This document shows positions 62,625 through 64,000 of a DNA stretch of 64,000 nt, one piece after another. Positions within the stretch are counted from its first letter, which is position 1. Each line of letters starts with the position of its first letter. Both the position numbers and the translations under genes were made by a program. Origin of the DNA: Metabacillus malikii (GTDB lineage: Bacteria; Bacillota; Bacilli; Bacillales; Bacillaceae); assembly GCF_030813355.1 (NCBI RefSeq), contig NZ_JAUSUD010000001.1:248001-312000 (forward strand), in the 5' to 3' direction. Under the pieces are notes generated by a model. The model was not told where the DNA came from and searched no databases. It worked only from the letters and a program-made list of their open reading frames with translations.

Positions 62625-63170
62625 ATGATTACAAATGTAAAGAAAGCAGAAGAAATCATTATCGAATTATTATTAGTATCTCAAGACCGAACGACAGACA
62701 TCCTTGAAATTATTACAAACGAAAAACTACAACCTAAAATATTGAAGCAAATGGATGCAAGTGAACTTTTGCATAAGGACAAGCATTCTAATAGTCAATT
62801 AGGTGCAGGGATATTATTGCGAGAGACTTGCTTATATACTAGTATTTCTCAACGGTTAGTCTCTCATAATTCAGGGCTCATTTGTCAGGACCTCGTCCCA
62901 AGCGAACTCTATACAGGGATTACGGAGAAAAAGCGTGGTATCGGGGACTTAATGGCAAGTATAAAAGTCGCAACAACTCGTAACATCATCGAATGTGGCT
63001 ATCGCGAAAATGATAAACTAACCGATATTTTCGGAAACAGAGTCACAAGCCACTTCGAGGATACCGAAGCGCTAATCCCCTTCAAAAAATACGAGCTAAC
63101 ATTTAACGGACACAACCAACCAGGCATCTACCTTCTAGAATACTTTAATCCGCAAATCGTCGGTAGCTAG
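62625..63170 (+). CDS. Chorismate lyase-like protein (UbiC/DUF98 type)
   Basis: A 181-residue protein resembling the chorismate pyruvate-lyase/DUF98 family (UbiC, Rv2949c), which converts chorismate to 4-hydroxybenzoate. The central block reads LLRETCLYTS then DLVPSEL and GIGDLMASIK, matching the family's R...L...P and G-I-G-x-L pattern, and it ends in LLEYFNPQIV. It is the last gene of the cluster. GAGGTGG precedes ATG 62625. A REP-like repeat begins on its stop codon. Confidence 0.75.
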   Translation: MITNVKKAEEIIIELLLVSQDRTTDILEIITNEKLQPKILKQMDASELLHKDKHSNSQLGAGILLRETCLYTSISQRLVSHNSGLICQDLVPSELYTGITEKKRGIGDLMASIKVATTRNIIECGYRENDKLTDIFGNRVTSHFEDTEALIPFKKYELTFNGHNQPGIYLLEYFNPQIVGS

Positions 63171-63238
63171 GAAGCATGGGGACGATTCTTCTGCTTCCTT
63201 TAAGAGTAGGAAGCAGAGTGACGGTTCTCATGCTTCCT
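63170..63238. repeat. Two REP-like units at the right edge of the cluster
   Basis: Units at 63170-63198 (GGAAGCATGGGGACGATTCT then TCTGCTTCC) and 63209-63238 (GGAAGCAGAGTGACGGTTCT then CATGCTTCC) start on the last base of the final cluster gene. They have the same orientation as the unit at 41932 and the opposite one to the 42515-42630 units. Confidence 0.8.
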
Positions 63239-63294
63239 ACTAATTGTCTTCCACTATGTTTCTAACTTATCGAAGCATGTTCAACCACAACGAA

Positions 63295-63456
63295 TTAATT
63301 TTCTTTATTAGAGCTGGATTTCAATATTTCATCTAGCTTTCTCTCGATCTCGTCCAACCGGATTTTTGTATTGTTCATAAAGTGAGCGACTCTTGATATG
63401 AGGTAAATCATTAGTACAAAAAATAGCAAGTTTATAATAGTTCCAAATATATCCAT
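63295..63456 (-). CDS. Small membrane protein with coiled tail, 53 residues
   Basis: A short minus-strand gene below the usual length cutoff: a membrane helix (IFGTIINLLFFVLMIYLI) followed by a charged helical tail (IRLDEIERKLDEILKSS), the layout of DUF4083-like proteins in Bacillaceae. The ribosome site AAGGAGGGAG is perfect and correctly spaced before the start at 63456. Another minus-strand frame across this DNA has no such signal and is a shadow. Confidence 0.65.
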   Translation of the reverse strand: MDIFGTIINLLFFVLMIYLISRVAHFMNNTKIRLDEIERKLDEILKSSSNKEN

Positions 63457-63649
63457 ACTCCCTCCTTATCATACATCTAATACATCTACCATTCTGTAGA
63501 TACGATAAAATAACCTTCCCCGAAATCATTTTTCTTTTAAAGTTTCCTAAAAATAGAAGGGTGATAAATAAAAATGTGAAACGATATTCAAAATAATCCG
63601 TATATACTAATAAGGCTAAGTATGTAGAGTGATTTAGATGAGAGGAACG

Positions 63650-63922
63650 ATGTCTGTGATACCTACCCTTTTAACCGTTATATTAATTGTCACATTAATC
63701 ATTTCAATTACAATCGTTGTGAAAAAGCGAAGAAAAGCTGGCATAACAGGAATAAAAAGTGCGTTAACTTCCATATGTTTTTATGCCATCGGGATTATTA
63801 ATTTAGTAGCTTATTGGTTTGATTTTTTAGGCTTAGTAAGCTGGACGTTAAGTTTTATTTTGATTCTTTTAGGGGCTTATTTTATGAAATATTTACCGAT
63901 TGATAAAGAGGCATTGCGTTAA
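63650..63922 (+). CDS. Small membrane protein, 90 residues
   Basis: Three predicted membrane helices (LLTVILIVTLIISITIVV, ICFYAIGIINLVAYWF, WTLSFILILLGAYFM) with a basic loop KKRRKAGITGIK after the first. The family is not recognised. ATG 63650 has GAGGA upstream; ATG 63638 is in frame without a good site. Confidence 0.6.
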   Translation: MSVIPTLLTVILIVTLIISITIVVKKRRKAGITGIKSALTSICFYAIGIINLVAYWFDFLGLVSWTLSFILILLGAYFMKYLPIDKEALR

Positions 63923-63982
63923 TCAACATGGTTAGCGCATCTTTTACTTTTACTAGATTGTTTTAAAGGAGAGCAAACCAAT

Positions 63983-64000
63983 ATGTCTTATTTTTTGAAA
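63983..64000 (+). CDS. Start of a gene cut by the window edge
   Basis: ATG 63983 follows an AAAGGAGAG ribosome site; only six codons (MSYFLK) are inside the window, so nothing can be said of the product. Confidence 0.5.

Noticed and set aside
63329-63529. Minus-strand 66-codon frame
   Set aside because: It is a shadow of the better supported minus-strand gene at 63295-63456, which has the ribosome site.
1-64000. CRISPR array, prophage, integrase or intact insertion sequence
   Set aside because: No regularly spaced repeats, phage structural genes, recombinase or transposase were found on either strand.

Overview
The window is low-GC DNA with strong AGGAGG-type ribosome binding sites, frequent GTG and TTG starts, a SpoIID sporulation protein, FosB (a bacillithiol enzyme) and many genes with Bacillus subtilis-like counterparts. 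It comes from a spore-forming member of the Bacillaceae; I cannot name the species. No rRNA, tRNA, CRISPR array or intact transposase was seen. Repeats are limited to short palindromic REP-like units and two copies of a MITE-like element.

Layout. 0-2.5 kb: a 2-oxoglutarate oxygenase and malate:quinone oxidoreductase. 2.7-10.3 kb: a four-gene Wadjet-type anti-plasmid SMC system in the order jetD-jetA-jetB-jetC. 10.3-41.9 kb: ordinary accessory chromosome, with a chemotaxis receptor, acetyltransferases, six VOC-fold genes including fosB, a frameshifted NUDIX gene, SpoIID, an orphan PASTA penicillin-binding protein, a GntR-controlled ABC transporter, TetR, MerR, ROK and LysR regulators each with a visible operator-like palindrome, a TetR-linked peptide-export-type ABC protein and two HIT proteins. 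41.9-42.9 kb: a gene-poor kilobase with REP-like repeats and a degraded reading frame. 43.0-63.2 kb: 21 consecutive plus-strand genes that look like one biosynthetic operon. 63.2-64 kb: more REP-like repeats and small membrane-protein genes.

The 20 kb cluster is the most interesting part. It carries a type II polyketide/fatty-acid toolkit: a single-polypeptide ketosynthase fused to a chain-length-factor-like ketosynthase, ketoreductase, FabZ-like dehydratase, acyl carrier protein, acyltransferase, hotdog thioesterase and phosphopantetheinyl transferase. It also has two routes to aromatic acids: an ADH-synthase-like aldolase with dehydroquinate synthase II (the GriI/GriH pair that makes 3-amino-4-hydroxybenzoate), and a chorismate-lyase-like protein (4-hydroxybenzoate). 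Three tandem phenylacetate-CoA-ligase-like enzymes, one further AMP-ligase, a metal-dependent amidohydrolase/decarboxylase-fold enzyme, a GcvT-like protein, two related TPR proteins and an ABC-2 exporter complete it. My inference is an exported aryl-polyene-like or manumycin-like metabolite primed by, or coupled to, an aminohydroxybenzoate or hydroxybenzoate unit. I do not recognise it as a described Gram-positive pathway.
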